A model generated the notes under the pieces. The model worked only from the letters and a program-made list of their open reading frames with translations, made no database searches and was not told the DNA's origin. This document shows positions 10,236 through 21,511 of a DNA stretch of 64,000 bases, piece after piece. The stretch is from Furcasterigmium furcatum (Eukaryota; Ascomycota; Sordariomycetes; Glomerellales; Plectosphaerellaceae). A program made the position numbers and the translations under genes. The stretch spans positions 2,172,961 through 2,236,960 of the forward strand of contig BCIA01000006.1 in assembly GCA_001599815.1 (NCBI GenBank). The letters are read 5' to 3'. How positions within the stretch are numbered: the stretch's first letter is position 1; every line of letters begins with the position of its first letter.

Positions 10236-12000
10236 TCAGCCCACAACTTGGCTGAGGATGTCTTCCCGTGGGAAGTTGGTATTCCTCCAGCGTGAGATGA
10301 AGTCGTCGCGGTTCGCTACACGACCAGGTCAGCCCAGCCATCGATCGATCGGACGCATTGGACTCACTATATCCGCCGCACATGCGACGTCTGCCTTCGA
10401 ATGCACTCCTACCATGCATCACCCTCCAGTTGTCGAAGACTGTCCGTTGTCAGCACTGCGACACCCACGAAATCACGGGGGGAAACACCCACTCAGAACC
10501 TGGCCAGGCTGCAGCTGAACCCAATACTCAACATCCGGCCGTTGAATGATACTATCCCACTTGCGAGCTGCGGCATACCACTCCGTCGGAGACACATCAT
10601 CCGTGAAAGGTACAACGCCGCGGTCGTCGTTGTTCCACCTCAGCCTCGCCAGCTTCCCCGTCGTCTCGTCGATCTCGAAAACCGGGTATCTTTTATCTGG
10701 CGAGATGGTGATGCCCGCATTTCCACTGGCGTGCCGCGGGATGGCGACCTTAGAGAGGATCTCGAACGCCCTCGGGTCTTCCTCTTTCAGAATATCCGCT
10801 GCATAAAACCCGTCGACTAACAGTGATTTCCCGCCAAGCTCCCCCTGTGCGGACTGTCCCGGGGGTGCCTCATGGGACAACATGTGGAAGGCCTGCAGAC
10901 CGGCCGGGTCAGTGAAGTATGTCGTGTCCGTGTGCGCGGGGAGGGCAATATTGGTGTAGGCGGTATCGCCGAAGGCCATATCCGGGATGAAGTCGTAGAA
11001 GCCGCCGTAATGGGTCTCGCGGATGAATGCAATCTTCTCGAGGACTTCTTTCGTGGCGTCGGGAGTTTCGAATGGCGTCCCGTCTACAAAGGCGAAGCCA
11101 TACTCGCGCTGTCAAGGTTAGAATCCAGGCGGGACGAAGCGAAACCCGGTTGATCTCACGATTTGTTGTGTCAGTTTGGCAATTCCTGACTCGTTTTCAG
11201 GAGCCATTAGATCTTTGTAGTCAACAAAGGGGCGGCTGACGGCGATTTCCGAGCCCCAGTGACAGAAGCTGGTTGCTTCAGCTTCAGCTTCTCGAGGGAT
11301 TTGGGGCGCACGCATCTCCTTCGGTTGGACACGTACCTCACATCTTCGGGCTTCCGGTAGTCATTTCGGAGATAATACTTGAGAAACTTCCAGGTATAAA
11401 AGCTCTGGTGGCCACCCTCATTCCCTATGATCTTTCGTCAGGAGTTGTCCAGGAACTTCTGGCAGCTCACAGGCTCACATTTGACAGTGAGGCCGTCGGC
11501 TTCAGATTTGACAGCTTCAGGGCGCACGTTTTCACTGATCTTTAACTTGTTAGCTGGCCGGAACTCCAAGTAACAATGGCTACTTACAGCAAAGGTGTCG
11601 AAGTTTCTCTGCATAGTCTCCTGGTTCACACAGGAACTGCACCGACAGTTGTCCCTCAGCCAGAAGTGAGGCCTGTCATGACCACACCGTTAGCCGAATG
11701 CTCATGCGCGGCATTCTCCAGGAATAGCCCTCTTGGTGGTTCTCACAGAATGTCCCGCTTGAGGTGAGTTCCCTGCATGCCCCTGATCTGCAGTCCATCG
11801 GGGCGTACTTGGACGTCATAGGTCGGGTGGTCGTGGCGTCGGAGGGCTGTCTCGGAGAAGGCCCTCGAAAACGGCCGCATGGCATGAAAGCTGGTACGGG
11901 CTGCATGGTGAAGGCCAGAAGGCCGTGCCACGGCTCTGATGATCCTGTTAATGGCTCACTCCGAATCAATTGTCGAGAAGAGACCGACTCACCCCGCCAT
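10236..12000 (-). CDS. TMLH: Trimethyllysine dioxygenase (carnitine biosynthesis)
   Basis: Nine exons: 12000-11993, 11944-11747, 11672-11588, 11539-11479, 11424-11337, 11268-11160, 11108-10493, 10439-10368 and 10315-10236, giving 438 residues. Introns are 48-74 nt. The core matches Fe(II)/2-oxoglutarate dioxygenases of the TauD/TMLH type. The iron ligands are H242 and D244 (PAHTDTTYF) and H397 (WRVMHGRSAFEG). An N-terminal domain carries WLRDNCRCSSC, QETMQRNFDTF and GHQSFYTWKFLKYYL. The enzyme hydroxylates N6-trimethyllysine, the first step to carnitine, in mitochondria. Exon 1 is only 8 nt (ATG GCG GG). With it the N-terminus is Arg/Ala/Ser-rich with almost no acidic residues until residue 34, as expected of a mitochondrial presequence. 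Without it, translation could start at the ATG at 11880. The 48-nt fourth intron has no stop in frame, so its retention would be silent for frame. Confidence 0.92.
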
Positions 12001-13281
12001 TTGCCGGGAGACATTAATTGGAGTGAACATGACGAGATGCTTGGTGCGAACGGGTCACAATGTGCCGGTCCTCGCAGACGTCTCTCAGGAGAACAACTGG
12101 CCGTGTAAACAGACTACACGGCTTGATAACCACGTGCCTTGTACAGCAAGAGAAGAGGTAGAAGCGACTGAGCAACTAGAATGTCACAAGATCAAAGGAA
12201 ACGCTGGATCTTCCCCCGCGCGGATCGGACCATGGTCGCGAGTTTTAGCGGGTCCAAGTGCCGTGTCCGGGCCGGCTCCAGCGGGGGCTAACGCTAAACG
12301 GCAGCTAGACCTCGGCTCAGTGGGCCTTGGGGTCCAATCACCATCGACCCTCGAGTTATTTCAGCTGCTCGAGCTCTTGGATGGCGCTGCATGGCACTCA
12401 TGTTTCCTTTCTCCTCATCCCGAGAGTCACCTTGACTCAACCATCGACGAAAATCGCGACAACAGAACGGCCACGAAGGAATACTATTCTAGGACACAGT
12501 CAGTATGGGGTGGAATCCTGGCCGGCCCCAACACCGACGTCCCGATTCGTCGTCGATTTCCACTTTTGGATGCGGCCATGATGCGTCCCTTGGGGCCCAT
12601 CACAGAACGCCACACCGGCCAACCCCGGCCTCGTATCTCTGCCAAGATGATCTCCGAGCGAACGAATAAACGCCAGCCCGTTTGACGCGACAATTTTCGA
12701 GCCAGCAGGCCTCGCCGCGCAGACGCGCGATCCATTGACAAGTGACCGAGTAACCGAGTGACCGCCCTCGTTGAAGCCTTCAACTGGCGGGCGAGCCTCG
12801 CGGAAGAGAGACGCGGCCATGTATCGCCAGGTGGCCCAATTGTAAGAGTCGAGTTGCCGCCCACGATGCGGCCCGCGGAGAAGGCCGTTGTTGAAACAAC
12901 GCGAGCCATGCTGTTGGTACCAACAACTTCGCCGCTTGACCAGTGAGGCCACCATACTATTGCTGCACATCTTCGTTTTCCTGTCGCAGGAAGCAGCCCA
13001 GAGCGGACAAGCGTCTCACTCTCAAATTTCCTGCTCCTCGGGCCGGGCGGGCTGACAGACGGGGCCCTTGCAGATGTCCAATCTGCGCCGGGCCTCAAGC
13101 GAACAGGTGCCAGGGGTGTTCTCCCGGATGGATGCTGACAAGACAACACGCTTTTAATGAGATGTGCCTCTGGCCGTTCTTGGTCAACGGTGGCCTGGGT
13201 TCTCTCCGCAGGGCCGGGCTCTTCTTCTCGACTCTCGTTCGTTCTCCCGGCTTGTTCATCATCACTTCATGATCGACAAGC
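12001..13281. other. Intergenic, 1.28 kb
   Basis: No gene supported. Long open frames on both strands (for example 11939-12685 and 13149-12484) overlap each other, lack recognisable motifs and are not continued by convincing splice sites. A small direct repeat of the type GACCGAGTAACCGAGTGACCG lies near 12742-12763. Confidence 0.5.
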
Positions 13282-14532
13282 ATGGCTTCTTCAATATTCT
13301 CACGATGGGGGCTCCTCTCGCTTTGCCTCCTCTGTTCCGGTGTTCAGGGTGTTCTAGCAACGCAGTCCCCGCGTCTTTCCTTCAGAACTCTGTTAGACAG
13401 TCGACAAGCCGGCCGTGCGCGATGTGCCAACTCAGGCGACGCTCCTTGTTATCAAGGGCTTCCCGCGGACATCTGCTGCGACTCGGAGCAGACCTGTCTG
13501 GTTATTGCGGCAAACACTACAGCTGTCTGTGTTCCGGCTAACCGGAAGACCTCCGATGTCTTTCTCATCAAGCCCATTACCTGCGACCTCAGCCTTCAAA
13601 ACTGGAGAGAACACCCAGATGCCCCGATTAAGACAATAGCACTCCAGCGTAAGCTGCCATCCTGCGGCGAGGGCTCTTGCTGCCCTCACGGATATGTCTG
13701 CAATGTCGACGAGATGGATGAGCCTCGCTGCGCGTTAGACACCACGCCTGATGCCGCAGACAATTACGAAGATCTGCGGCCCTCCTCGATCCCCATCGTG
13801 ACCAGCTATCCCTCGGCATCACCGACGGCCATTGACTTGACCCCCGATCCCAAGTCAGGATCTGACCTCAGCTCTGCGTCGTCGCCTTCACCATCAGCTA
13901 CTGGGGCCGACGTGGCCTCCGGCATTTTGACTCTAGCTGTGCCCAGCAACACCAGTGGTGATTTCAAGTCCAACGGTGCCGGTGATCAGGCCAAGCCCGG
14001 GAACAGCGACAATGCGGAATCTACGGATGGCAACGACAGCAGGCGAAACGACCCAACCGACAATCTCAGTATCGGACTCATCGTCGGCGTATCCATCGCC
14101 GCCGCTATCACGGCCGGCCTCGCCGTGTTCGTATGGCTCAGGAGAAAACAACTCTTCCAGCCCCGCGAGAAAACTGCGTCCTGGCTGGGCGACGACTCTC
14201 CAACTCCTTCCCACGAAGAGAGATTTGGTACTCCCATGGCCGAAATGGACGGCAAGGAAAATGTGCCCGAATTGGCCGTGCGGGACTACAACACCACCGA
14301 GCTGCCGGCTGATTCTTCCCTCACCGAGCTGCCCTCGCCGGTCCTGGCCGCCCCCAGGCCTCGCAGCCTGCCATCCTATGTGGCGGAACTCCCAGGCAGC
14401 CCTATCAGCCCCGTTAGCCCTGTGGTCAACTTGAAGCGGGCGTCCATTGTGCCGCTGAGTTCCTGGAATACCAGGAATGCCGGGCAGTTTGAGCGCGCCA
14501 AATCGCTTTGGTACCAGAAACGGGGTGCCTGA
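13282..14532 (+). CDS. Predicted single-pass surface protein with Cys-rich ectodomain
   Basis: A single exon encodes 416 residues. Residues 1-26 form a signal peptide ending near GVLATQ. The ectodomain holds a Cys-rich block with paired Cys (DICCDSEQTC near residue 67; CGEGSCCPHGYVC near residue 131), reminiscent of granulin-like or knottin folds. A Ser/Thr/Pro-rich, probably O-glycosylated stalk follows (about 165-255). A single transmembrane helix spans about 264-286 (IGLIVGVSIAAAITAGLAVF) and is followed by a WLRRK stop-transfer. The cytoplasmic tail is about 125 residues and rich in Pro/Ser (PSPVLAAPRPRSLPS, SPISPVSPVV). The arrangement resembles wall-stress sensors or adhesion proteins, but no WSC or Mid2 domain is clear. 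Function unknown. Confidence 0.8.
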   Translation: MASSIFSRWGLLSLCLLCSGVQGVLATQSPRLSFRTLLDSRQAGRARCANSGDAPCYQGLPADICCDSEQTCLVIAANTTAVCVPANRKTSDVFLIKPITCDLSLQNWREHPDAPIKTIALQRKLPSCGEGSCCPHGYVCNVDEMDEPRCALDTTPDAADNYEDLRPSSIPIVTSYPSASPTAIDLTPDPKSGSDLSSASSPSPSATGADVASGILTLAVPSNTSGDFKSNGAGDQAKPGNSDNAESTDGNDSRRNDPTDNLSIGLIVGVSIAAAITAGLAVFVWLRRKQLFQPREKTASWLGDDSPTPSHEERFGTPMAEMDGKENVPELAVRDYNTTELPADSSLTELPSPVLAAPRPRSLPSYVAELPGSPISPVSPVVNLKRASIVPLSSWNTRNAGQFERAKSLWYQKRGA

Positions 14533-14893
14533 GCCGCTGTCTCTTTGAAGGCGAGAAAGCATGGGCAAGTCCGAGTCAGATGGCGATTGGTTCTGAGATA
14601 TGTCCTACAATCCGCGGGACACTCACAAAGGCGATATACTGCCTTTTACATCAGGCGCCACGAGCATAACGAAAACAGAGTCGAACCAAGGCAGCATGTT
14701 TCTGCTGGCTTCGAGAAGACTCTTGGTCTGACGAGCTCTGCGCTCCTCGACACCCCTTCAGCTCCCCGAGCACTTTCATAAACCCCAACATGCCTTCGCA
14801 GGCAAAGCATCATATCATCCCATCCAGATTTGGGACTGGAGTGGCAGAAGCACTATCTATCTCTGTCCATTTCCCTTCAGCCATCAGCTCAGC
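14533..14893. other. Intergenic between two same-strand membrane-protein genes
   Basis: 361 bases. It ends in a pyrimidine-rich leader before the next ATG. No other signal seen. Confidence 0.5.
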
Positions 14894-15985
14894 ATGGCGC
14901 GCTCACTCGACAAACCCCTCCGCGACTGCACCGGCAACATCATCCCCATCATCTTCCTTTTCGCGCTCACTGCCTACATCACAACTATCCTGATCTACTC
15001 CAACGGCAATAACTCGCCGGTCCCAGGCCATGTCAGCGCCGGCTTCCTCTCCACCCTGGGTTCTCTGGTCCTCTTCTGGGCTCTGGGCCGCCTCTACTGC
15101 TACCTGAAGGGAACCCCGTTGCACGTCCTCGACGAAGAACGCCCTACCTCGAGAGAGAGCAAGATGCATCCCACCATGGCCCCTCCGCCGCCAATGGAGA
15201 ACTTGGACGTGCCGAGAGCCACGGCTGCGCCTGTCCGCCTATCCGCAGGCTATGAAGAGCGTCCGCCCCCGCTCCCCCGTGCCCGCGACGCCGCCATCTT
15301 CCCAACGCCCGATCTCCCCGACTTCCCGCCCCAGGGACGGCCGTTCCGTCCCTTTCGCCCGGGTGACATCCGAGTCCGGCCGTTGGTCAAGGCTCAACGC
15401 CGTCTCAGTCCCACATCCGACTCGTCAACATCTCCCATCACACCCTCCCGAATCCCACGCCCTCTTCGGACTGGAATTGCCAGGCTACAGCATCCCAACG
15501 GCCACAGTCGCCAGGCATCCGCCGACTTCACAGTGTCTGCCAATGCCAACAGCCAGCCAACCGTTCAGCCGGGAAGGGAGGAGGAAAAGCCACACCGAGG
15601 AATTCGAGGCGGTTTATTCGAAGGCGCAGGACAAGGGGACCTACCACGCTCGGCACCAAACCTGGAGCATGGCACCTTGGTGAACGTTGCCAAGCTTTCG
15701 GGAGGCGACGGCCTGTGGACGACGGCCCTCCTCGGACTCATTGTTTCCGGTGATTACAACGAGCCGCGCTGCGCTGAGCTTGTGGAGACAGCAGAGGACT
15801 TTGACGACGGTTGGATGCTGGGAGACAGGGCTATGATCGAGTCTTGCGATGATGTTGGATCGGAGTACAGCAGGTCCGATGTGAAATCAGGAAGCCTGAG
15901 CGTGTCGGCGAGGGACTCTGTTTCGACCCTCGAGGTCAGTGAGGAGCATTACTTCGGCAGACAGGACTGGGCCTCCTCGGTTTGA
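14894..15985 (+). CDS. Hypothetical protein with two N-terminal transmembrane helices
   Basis: A single exon encodes 363 residues. Two hydrophobic helices lie at about 16-35 (IIPIIFLFALTAYITTILIY) and about 50-70 (GFLSTLGSLVLFWALGRLYCY). A long Pro/Arg-rich, low-complexity tail follows (RPPPLPRARDAAIFPTPDLP and similar). Near the C-terminus is a more ordered segment, GGDGLWTTALLGLIVSGDYNEPRC (about 285-308), then an acidic/Ser-rich tail with possible phosphosites. I do not recognise a domain. It is most likely an integral membrane protein with a disordered cytoplasmic tail. Confidence 0.72.
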   Translation: MARSLDKPLRDCTGNIIPIIFLFALTAYITTILIYSNGNNSPVPGHVSAGFLSTLGSLVLFWALGRLYCYLKGTPLHVLDEERPTSRESKMHPTMAPPPPMENLDVPRATAAPVRLSAGYEERPPPLPRARDAAIFPTPDLPDFPPQGRPFRPFRPGDIRVRPLVKAQRRLSPTSDSSTSPITPSRIPRPLRTGIARLQHPNGHSRQASADFTVSANANSQPTVQPGREEEKPHRGIRGGLFEGAGQGDLPRSAPNLEHGTLVNVAKLSGGDGLWTTALLGLIVSGDYNEPRCAELVETAEDFDDGWMLGDRAMIESCDDVGSEYSRSDVKSGSLSVSARDSVSTLEVSEEHYFGRQDWASSV

Positions 15986-16447
15986 GGGTATCAGGGTGAC
16001 CAGGGGCGAGGACAAGCCCATGACTCCGATGATCTATCATCGCGTTGGATACCACGCGAACGCGAACTCGACACAGAGTACACTTTATTTCTCTTCCTGA
16101 TAACAGGGAGTGAAGTACTCCAAAGAATGGAACATCATTTGTACACTGTACTACCCTAACTTCTTCCACTGCACTTCGGTGAAGATGCTTGCACTACTTC
16201 CCCTGAGCGCACTGATCCCAGGCCGGTCTCTCCCGGAGGATCCCCCAGTCTCACGTCATCACTATCGATTTTTAGGCCCAGTCAGGATGAACAGATGGGC
16301 GCGAACATATGTAACACGTACATGTTCGGATTTTGTGGTCCCTGAATTATTAGATCATATCCTACACATGACAGCTCGTAAATATCAGCTGAAGAGATTA
16401 CTGGGCTCATTGCCTCTAGAGCCCCATCAGGCAACCAAGCGCCCCTC
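15986..16447. other. Intergenic, convergent 3' regions
   Basis: 462 bases between the stop of the 14894 gene and the stop of the PhoD-like gene. AT content rises, as is usual for 3' UTRs. No gene seen. Confidence 0.5.
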
Positions 16448-18413
16448 TCATTGAACACCCCTGATCCTGTCCCAGAAAGAAGCAGGCTTCGCACTGGCCG
16501 AAACCGGAGGAGCTGTAATGATGGTGTCCCATACTTGTTCGCCGTTGATGAACAAGCGGTAGGTGAGAGTGCTCTGAGAGCCCTGTTCGTGGTTCTCGAT
16601 GGTGAGGGCTCCGAACTTCGAGTTGCCTGAGTGGATGTACCTATGCCTACTTAGCAGAAGCATGAGGGGCGCGAATGATCAGTAACTCACTTGATCGCAA
16701 CATCTTCGTCATCATACTGCTTGTACGTCGGCAGCGGCGAGGAGAACTGGTTCAAAGGACTGCAGGAGAACTCGAATGCCGTGGCCGTCTCGGGCCACCG
16801 ACCACCAGCAGGAGGAGGGAACTTGGTCGCGGCAAACTCATGCCTGTCGCCGGACACGACGACGACGCCGACACCACGGGCACCGGCATCCCACATAGCC
16901 TCGAGAACCCTGCGGCGCTCAAAAAGAAACCCGCCCCACGTGTCCTTGGTGTTGATGGGCCAGTTCTTGGTCAGAGGCACGGAGGACGCGATAATCTTCC
17001 ACCGGACGCCTGCGGGCTCGGGGCGCTCAAGCCAGGCAATAAAGTCCTCAAGTTGCTGAGCACCAAGCATGGTCTTGTCCGGACTCTCGAATGGCCGGTC
17101 ATTATCTGACCTGTAGGTCCTGGTGTCGAGGAGGAAGAAGCTTGCAGGGCCCTGAGTGAATTCGAAATACGTGGCGCCAGCCCGCTGAGCGGTAGTTCCG
17201 GCAGCAGTCGCCCTGGGAGGGTTGACAGCCGCTTGGTAGTGGTGCCAGGGGTCAACAGCAGCATCGTACACGCCGGTGGTGTTGGCCGACCAGTCATTTG
17301 CGATCTCATGATCATCGAGGACATGGATCCAGCTGAGGTTTTGCGCAACAGGTGCCCAGTCGGGGGAGGCGTACACGTGGCGGTATTTCTGGCGGTATGC
17401 CTCGGCATCCTGACCCATGCGCTTCGGCACGTCAATGTATATGAAGTCGCCCAGGAAGAGCATCAGCTGGGCCTTGAGTTCGGGAAGCCACTTAGCCAAG
17501 TGCCTCAGGCCGGGAATGGCGAGGGGGTGGTCCAAGGGGCTGTATGGAAACCGGGGAAGAATACAAGAGGTCGAAAGGAAAGTGAATTTGCCATCGTCAT
17601 AGTCCGACATGTGGCCTGCTTTGGGGGGAGCAATGAACTCTCCAGAGTGGTTGTTGGAGGTTCTCCATTCGTAGATCCGCTGCTTGTTATGCCTCAGAGG
17701 TACGGTTACAGTAGCCGTGTAATCCGAGGAGTTGTCCGTCCATCTCACGCCGCCGCCGGTCTGCCAGAGGGGATTGTCGAAGGGCGCCTGAGCATCCTTG
17801 ATGTGAATCTCAAGAGTGACGGGCATCTTGGCCTGATCGGGCTCACGGAGGACGAAGCTGGCTTCAGATGGCGAGACGTAACCAAGTCGCACAAAGGACA
17901 GGTCATTGCTAGGGTTGTAGAAGCGGTTCCGGAACAAGATGTCTGCGACCATGGCAACGAGAACCAGGTTGATGGAGAAGGTGAGCAGCGACAGGTGAGG
18001 GTTATTATGGAGTGGCGCGCCTGTGAGAAAAGCCCACCAGGGACTGGGTGTCTTCTCTGCCAGGACAACTGTCTCGTCGACCTCGGCTTCCACGATGGCT
18101 GGCGTGGCCTCATCTGTGTCTTCGTCATCTCCCTCCTCTCTCACCACGGTCTCCTTGAGCGTGATGTCGATGTCGTCTTCAACAACTTCATACTCCGGAA
18201 AGCTCAAGTACGTCATGATGAATGACGGCACGTACAAGGCAAACAGAGTCATGATGGTCAGAGGGAGCACGGGCTTATCAGGTCGTGTTAGTGCACGCCT
18301 CGGCGAACGAGATGCGGCCAGCTTACAGGTCCGGCAACCCATCTGAAGAAGATGTAGCAGAGGGCACGTTGCGCGATCGACGAGTACGTCGCGATTTTGG
18401 TTTGGAGCGCCAT
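16448..18413 (-). CDS. PhoD-like metallophosphatase, membrane-anchored
   Basis: Exons 18413-18327, 18273-16691 and 16640-16448 encode 620 residues, with introns of 53 and 50 nt. N-terminal hydrophobic segments (IMTLFALYVPSFIMTYLSF near residue 37 and LLTFSINLVLVAMVADILF near residue 105) suggest a membrane anchor. Between them is an acidic Glu/Asp-rich loop. The PhoD-type catalytic region follows: LGDFIYIDVP (D305), VLDDHEIANDW (D349-D350-H351) and SGDRHEF (D505, H507). The C-terminal exon adds KYIHSGNSKFGALTIEN and ends after WDRIRGVQ. PhoD enzymes are metal-dependent phosphomono- or diesterases. Fungal relatives are annotated as alkaline phosphatase D-related, and the substrate is unknown. 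Active-site topology (lumen or cytosol) cannot be decided here. Confidence 0.88.
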
Positions 18414-19024
18414 ATTGGCTATTCCTGGACGGTAGGAATGAGAGAAGCTGACTCGATTCCTGGGACTGACTTATATCAGAGGGACATTCGAGATATCGCC
18501 GGGTTGCTTATATGTTGTTGTTATTGTTGATATGAGCGCTGAAGGCTAAGGCGGTGATCAAGGAGGGCCAGATCAAAGGAGGGTTAGAATGGAAGTGTTG
18601 AATGTCTGTGCTAGATGCTGGAAGCAATAACTGGCGGCCGCTAATGAAAGATAGCCTGATAAAAAGGAAAGGGTTGGGCGAAGACGGCCACTCAAAGCTG
18701 ACGATGTCGCCTTTGGTGATGAGGTCACCACCCCGTCGTCCATCAACGGCGTCGCACGTGGGCCGATAAAGACTCGACACGATAAGAGCTCCTGAACTAG
18801 CCACACCACCGAGCTCAGCCACTGGCAGGAGGCTAAAGCTTTAATCCACCAATGCAGGCAGCCGGAGCCGCTAATCTTCCGCTCCGTCCCCCTTGCCAGT
18901 CGCGACCGTGGCCCGTTCCACCACGAATTGGCGACAGCTTGCAGCTTGTTCCCAGACAGACTGACCACCCTGGCCTGGCGCACGAGATCAATCCAGCACA
19001 GGACAATCCGCCCCAACAGCCATC
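18414..19024. other. Divergent promoter region, PhoD-like / p24 genes
   Basis: 611 bases between outward-facing genes. Nothing beyond expected promoter sequence was recognised. Confidence 0.5.
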
Positions 19025-19778
19025 ATGAGGATACCTGCTTTCTCTCTCGGGCTCCTGGCCTGCCTCATCTCCCAGGTGGCTGCCACTGCCCTCACATACA
19101 AGCTCGGCGCACATGAGAAGGCCTGCTTCTACACGACAACGCAGAAGGATGCCGAGAAGATCGCCTTCTATTTTGCTGTAAGGACAATTCGACTCTGGGC
19201 CACTGAACTCGGTCACCTAACATCTAATTCCCCAGGTCCAATCCGGCGGCTCTTTCGATGTCGATTACATTGTCACCGGACCCAACAAGAAGATCATCCT
19301 TGAGGGCGAGAAGGAGCGCCAGGGTGACTTCGTCTTCACGGCCAACCAGCAGGGCGACTACGAGTTCTGCTTTAACAACGAAATGAGCACCTTTGCCGAG
19401 AAGTTTGTCGATTTTGAGATTGCGGTACGGCACCCCTCATATAGCCCGATCCGACCCCCAGTACTTAGACTGACCCTTCGCCCACAGGTCGAGAACGAGA
19501 AGCGTGCCGAGCTCCCCGCCAAACAGGGCAGCTCCCCCGAACAGACCTCCAACCTAGAGGAGTCGATCTTCAAGCTCTCCAGCAAGCTGTCCACCATCTC
19601 ACGAGGCCAGAAGTACTTCCGCACCCGCGAGAACCGTAACTTCGCCACCGTCCGCAGCACCGAGGGCAGGATCATCAACATCAGCATGATCCAGTGTGTT
19701 CTGATTGTCTTGATGGGCGGCCTGCAGGTCTTCGTCGTCCGCTTCTTCTTCCAGGGTGCTCGCAAGGGCTACGTATGA
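19025..19778 (+). CDS. p24 family (emp24/gp25L) COPII cargo receptor, Erp type
   Basis: Exons 19025-19177, 19236-19424 and 19488-19778 encode 210 residues. There is a signal peptide at 1-21 (cut near VAATA). The GOLD domain starts LTYKLGAHEKACFYT and contains SGGSFDVDYIVTGPNKK and GDYEFCFNNEMSTF. Next come a coiled-coil stalk (about 120-170) and one C-terminal transmembrane helix (about 181-203). The cytosolic tail is QGARKGYV. p24 proteins cycle between ER and Golgi as hetero-oligomers and sort GPI-anchored cargo. The tail has the bulky hydrophobic end expected for COPII export but no KKxx signal, which fits an Erp (gamma-like) member more than Emp24 or Erv25. The exact paralogue is not decided. 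Confidence 0.9.
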
Positions 19779-20500
19779 AGGAAATGCCTGGTCCCTTACA
19801 AGGTTCGTGATGGGATCACGATGGCGCTGGCAAGCAAAAGGACACAACGGAGGTTATGCATATTAGGGGCAGCGCTGCTACCAGGTCCTGCTTGAGCGAG
19901 GACTCACATATTGTTGACTTAGGATCACCAATGGAAACGGATTTGAAGCAACCCGAAGCGATGCTGGGACATGTCTTTGACGACACACACGACAGCACTA
20001 GACGACCAACCGAAGTGGCTATGAATTTACACACTGTGTGGACATTTGGTGCACATTTCCATCAGGGGTCAAATGCCATGCGTTGTTAGACTATGTGTAT
20101 CAATGGCTTACAGTCCCGCAGATTCAGGCTGGTTGGTACTGCGTGAGGGCAGCTCTGGCGGAAGGAGTTGAGCAATTCTTAGCCCAATGTCCTTGTCAAT
20201 TCAATCCGACGATATCTGCCTCCCTGCTCCTCATCTATGAACCATAGTATCATTGTGTAGGACCTCATCGGAGATTGGGCGATAACGGAGGGATCAGGAC
20301 CGAACTGTCACGTGACCAACATTGGAGCATTAGTCAGCTCAGCTTCAATTTCATGCCCCCAACTGAAGGCTCCAGCATCAAACTTGAATTATTAAAGAAT
20401 TGAACTCGAGGGCAGCATCCCACTAGCTACCGGCTCAAAAGTAGCAGTACCAAGCTCTCAACTCACCTTCTTCCGCCAAATACTCACAAACCACTTCGCC
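19779..20500. other. Intergenic upstream of KIN17
   Basis: 722 bases with no supported gene. It contains a perfect palindromic E-box (20307-20316) about 185 bases before the KIN17 ATG. Confidence 0.5.
20307..20316. promoter_or_regulatory. Palindromic E-box GTCACGTGAC
   Basis: A perfect 10-bp palindrome with core CACGTG, the site type bound by Cbf1/USF-like bHLH factors. The same TCACGTGA core recurs in the CNB1/EPL1 promoter at 51725. Confidence 0.5.
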
Positions 20501-21511
20501 ATGCCCAAGGCCGAGGTTGGCTCGACAAAATGGATCGCCAACAAGATGCGCCGCAAGGGCCTCCAGCGCCTCCGGTGGTACTGCCAGATCTGTGAGAAGC
20601 AGTGCCCGGACCAGCACGGATTCGAGATGCACACCAAGAGCGAGTCGCATGTCCGCAAGATGCTGGCCGTCGGCGAGGATCCCCGAAAGGCCGTCGAGGA
20701 GTTCTCCCAGGACTTCCTCCGGAACTTCGTTCAGCTGCTCAAGACCGGTCACGGCGAGAAGAGCGTCCACATCAACCGCTTCTACCAGGAGGTCATCGCA
20801 CAGAAGGACCACGTACATATGAACGCCACCAAGTGGCCGAACCTCACGGAGTTCGCCAAACACCTGGGCCGGGAGGGCATCTGCCGCGTTGAGGAGAACG
20901 ACAAGGGCATTCACGTAGCCTGGATCGACAACTCCCCAGAAGCATTGAGGCGGCAGGAGGAGCTGCGGCGCAAGGAGGCTCAGGACCGAGGGAACGAGGA
21001 GGTCGAGCAGATGATGATCCGTGAGCAGATCAAGAGGGCACAAAAGGCAGCAGAGGCGAGGGGCGACAATCCCGAGGAGGAAGAGGAGAAGGATCACACC
21101 CTGAAGAGGGAGGAGGGTGAGAAGATCAAGCTCTCATTTGGTTCTAAGCCCGCGGCGGCCGCGCCCAAAGACAAGGCCACGGTCACCAGCCCGCCAGAGG
21201 AGAGCGAGGACGCCTCGGAATCACCCGCACCCGCCTCCGATGCCAAACCAACAGCAGAGAAGCCTACTCTTGGCGGCGGCGGCCTGACGCTCAAGATGAC
21301 CGCTAAACCCCAGACCAAGAATGTCTTTGCATCCAAGAAGAATGCTCTATCAGGCAGCGCGCCGAAGAAGAATGCCTTCGAGCAGCCGAAGAAGATGAGC
21401 GAAGCGGAACGCATCATGAGGGAGGACATGGAACGGATGGAGAGGAAACGGGGCCGCGATGCCTCTGGTGCCGGCGCACAATCATGGAAGAAGCAGAAGA
21501 CCGATCGGTGA
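20501..21511 (+). CDS. KIN17: KIN17 family DNA/RNA-binding protein (yeast Rts2)
   Basis: A single exon encodes 336 residues. A C2H2 zinc finger uses C28, C31, H44 and H50 within RWYCQICEKQCPDQHGFEMH. The winged-helix domain (about 51-160) reads FSQDFLRNFVQLLKTGHGEK, then HMNATKWPNLTEFAKHLGREG, then a GIHVAWIDNSPEALRR end, all diagnostic of Kin17. The C-terminal half is charged and low-complexity (K/E-rich helix, then KKNAFE-type repeats), and the KOW tail of animal Kin17 is absent, as in many fungi. Kin17 acts in the nucleus, bound to chromatin, spliceosome components and curved DNA, and is linked to replication and the DNA-damage response. Confidence 0.93.
   Translation: MPKAEVGSTKWIANKMRRKGLQRLRWYCQICEKQCPDQHGFEMHTKSESHVRKMLAVGEDPRKAVEEFSQDFLRNFVQLLKTGHGEKSVHINRFYQEVIAQKDHVHMNATKWPNLTEFAKHLGREGICRVEENDKGIHVAWIDNSPEALRRQEELRRKEAQDRGNEEVEQMMIREQIKRAQKAAEARGDNPEEEEEKDHTLKREEGEKIKLSFGSKPAAAAPKDKATVTSPPEESEDASESPAPASDAKPTAEKPTLGGGGLTLKMTAKPQTKNVFASKKNALSGSAPKKNAFEQPKKMSEAERIMREDMERMERKRGRDASGAGAQSWKKQKTDR

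Noticed and set aside
11939..13149. Open frames on both strands between TMLH and the 13282 gene (248 and 221 codons)
   Set aside because: They overlap each other, lack motifs, and the first overlaps TMLH exons 1 and 2.
17233..18225. 330-codon plus-strand frame opposite the PhoD-like gene
   Set aside because: It is antisense shadow of a clearly conserved protein and has no motifs of its own.
20435..21097. 220-codon minus-strand frame opposite KIN17
   Set aside because: Leu-rich antisense shadow. It could be mistaken for a membrane protein.
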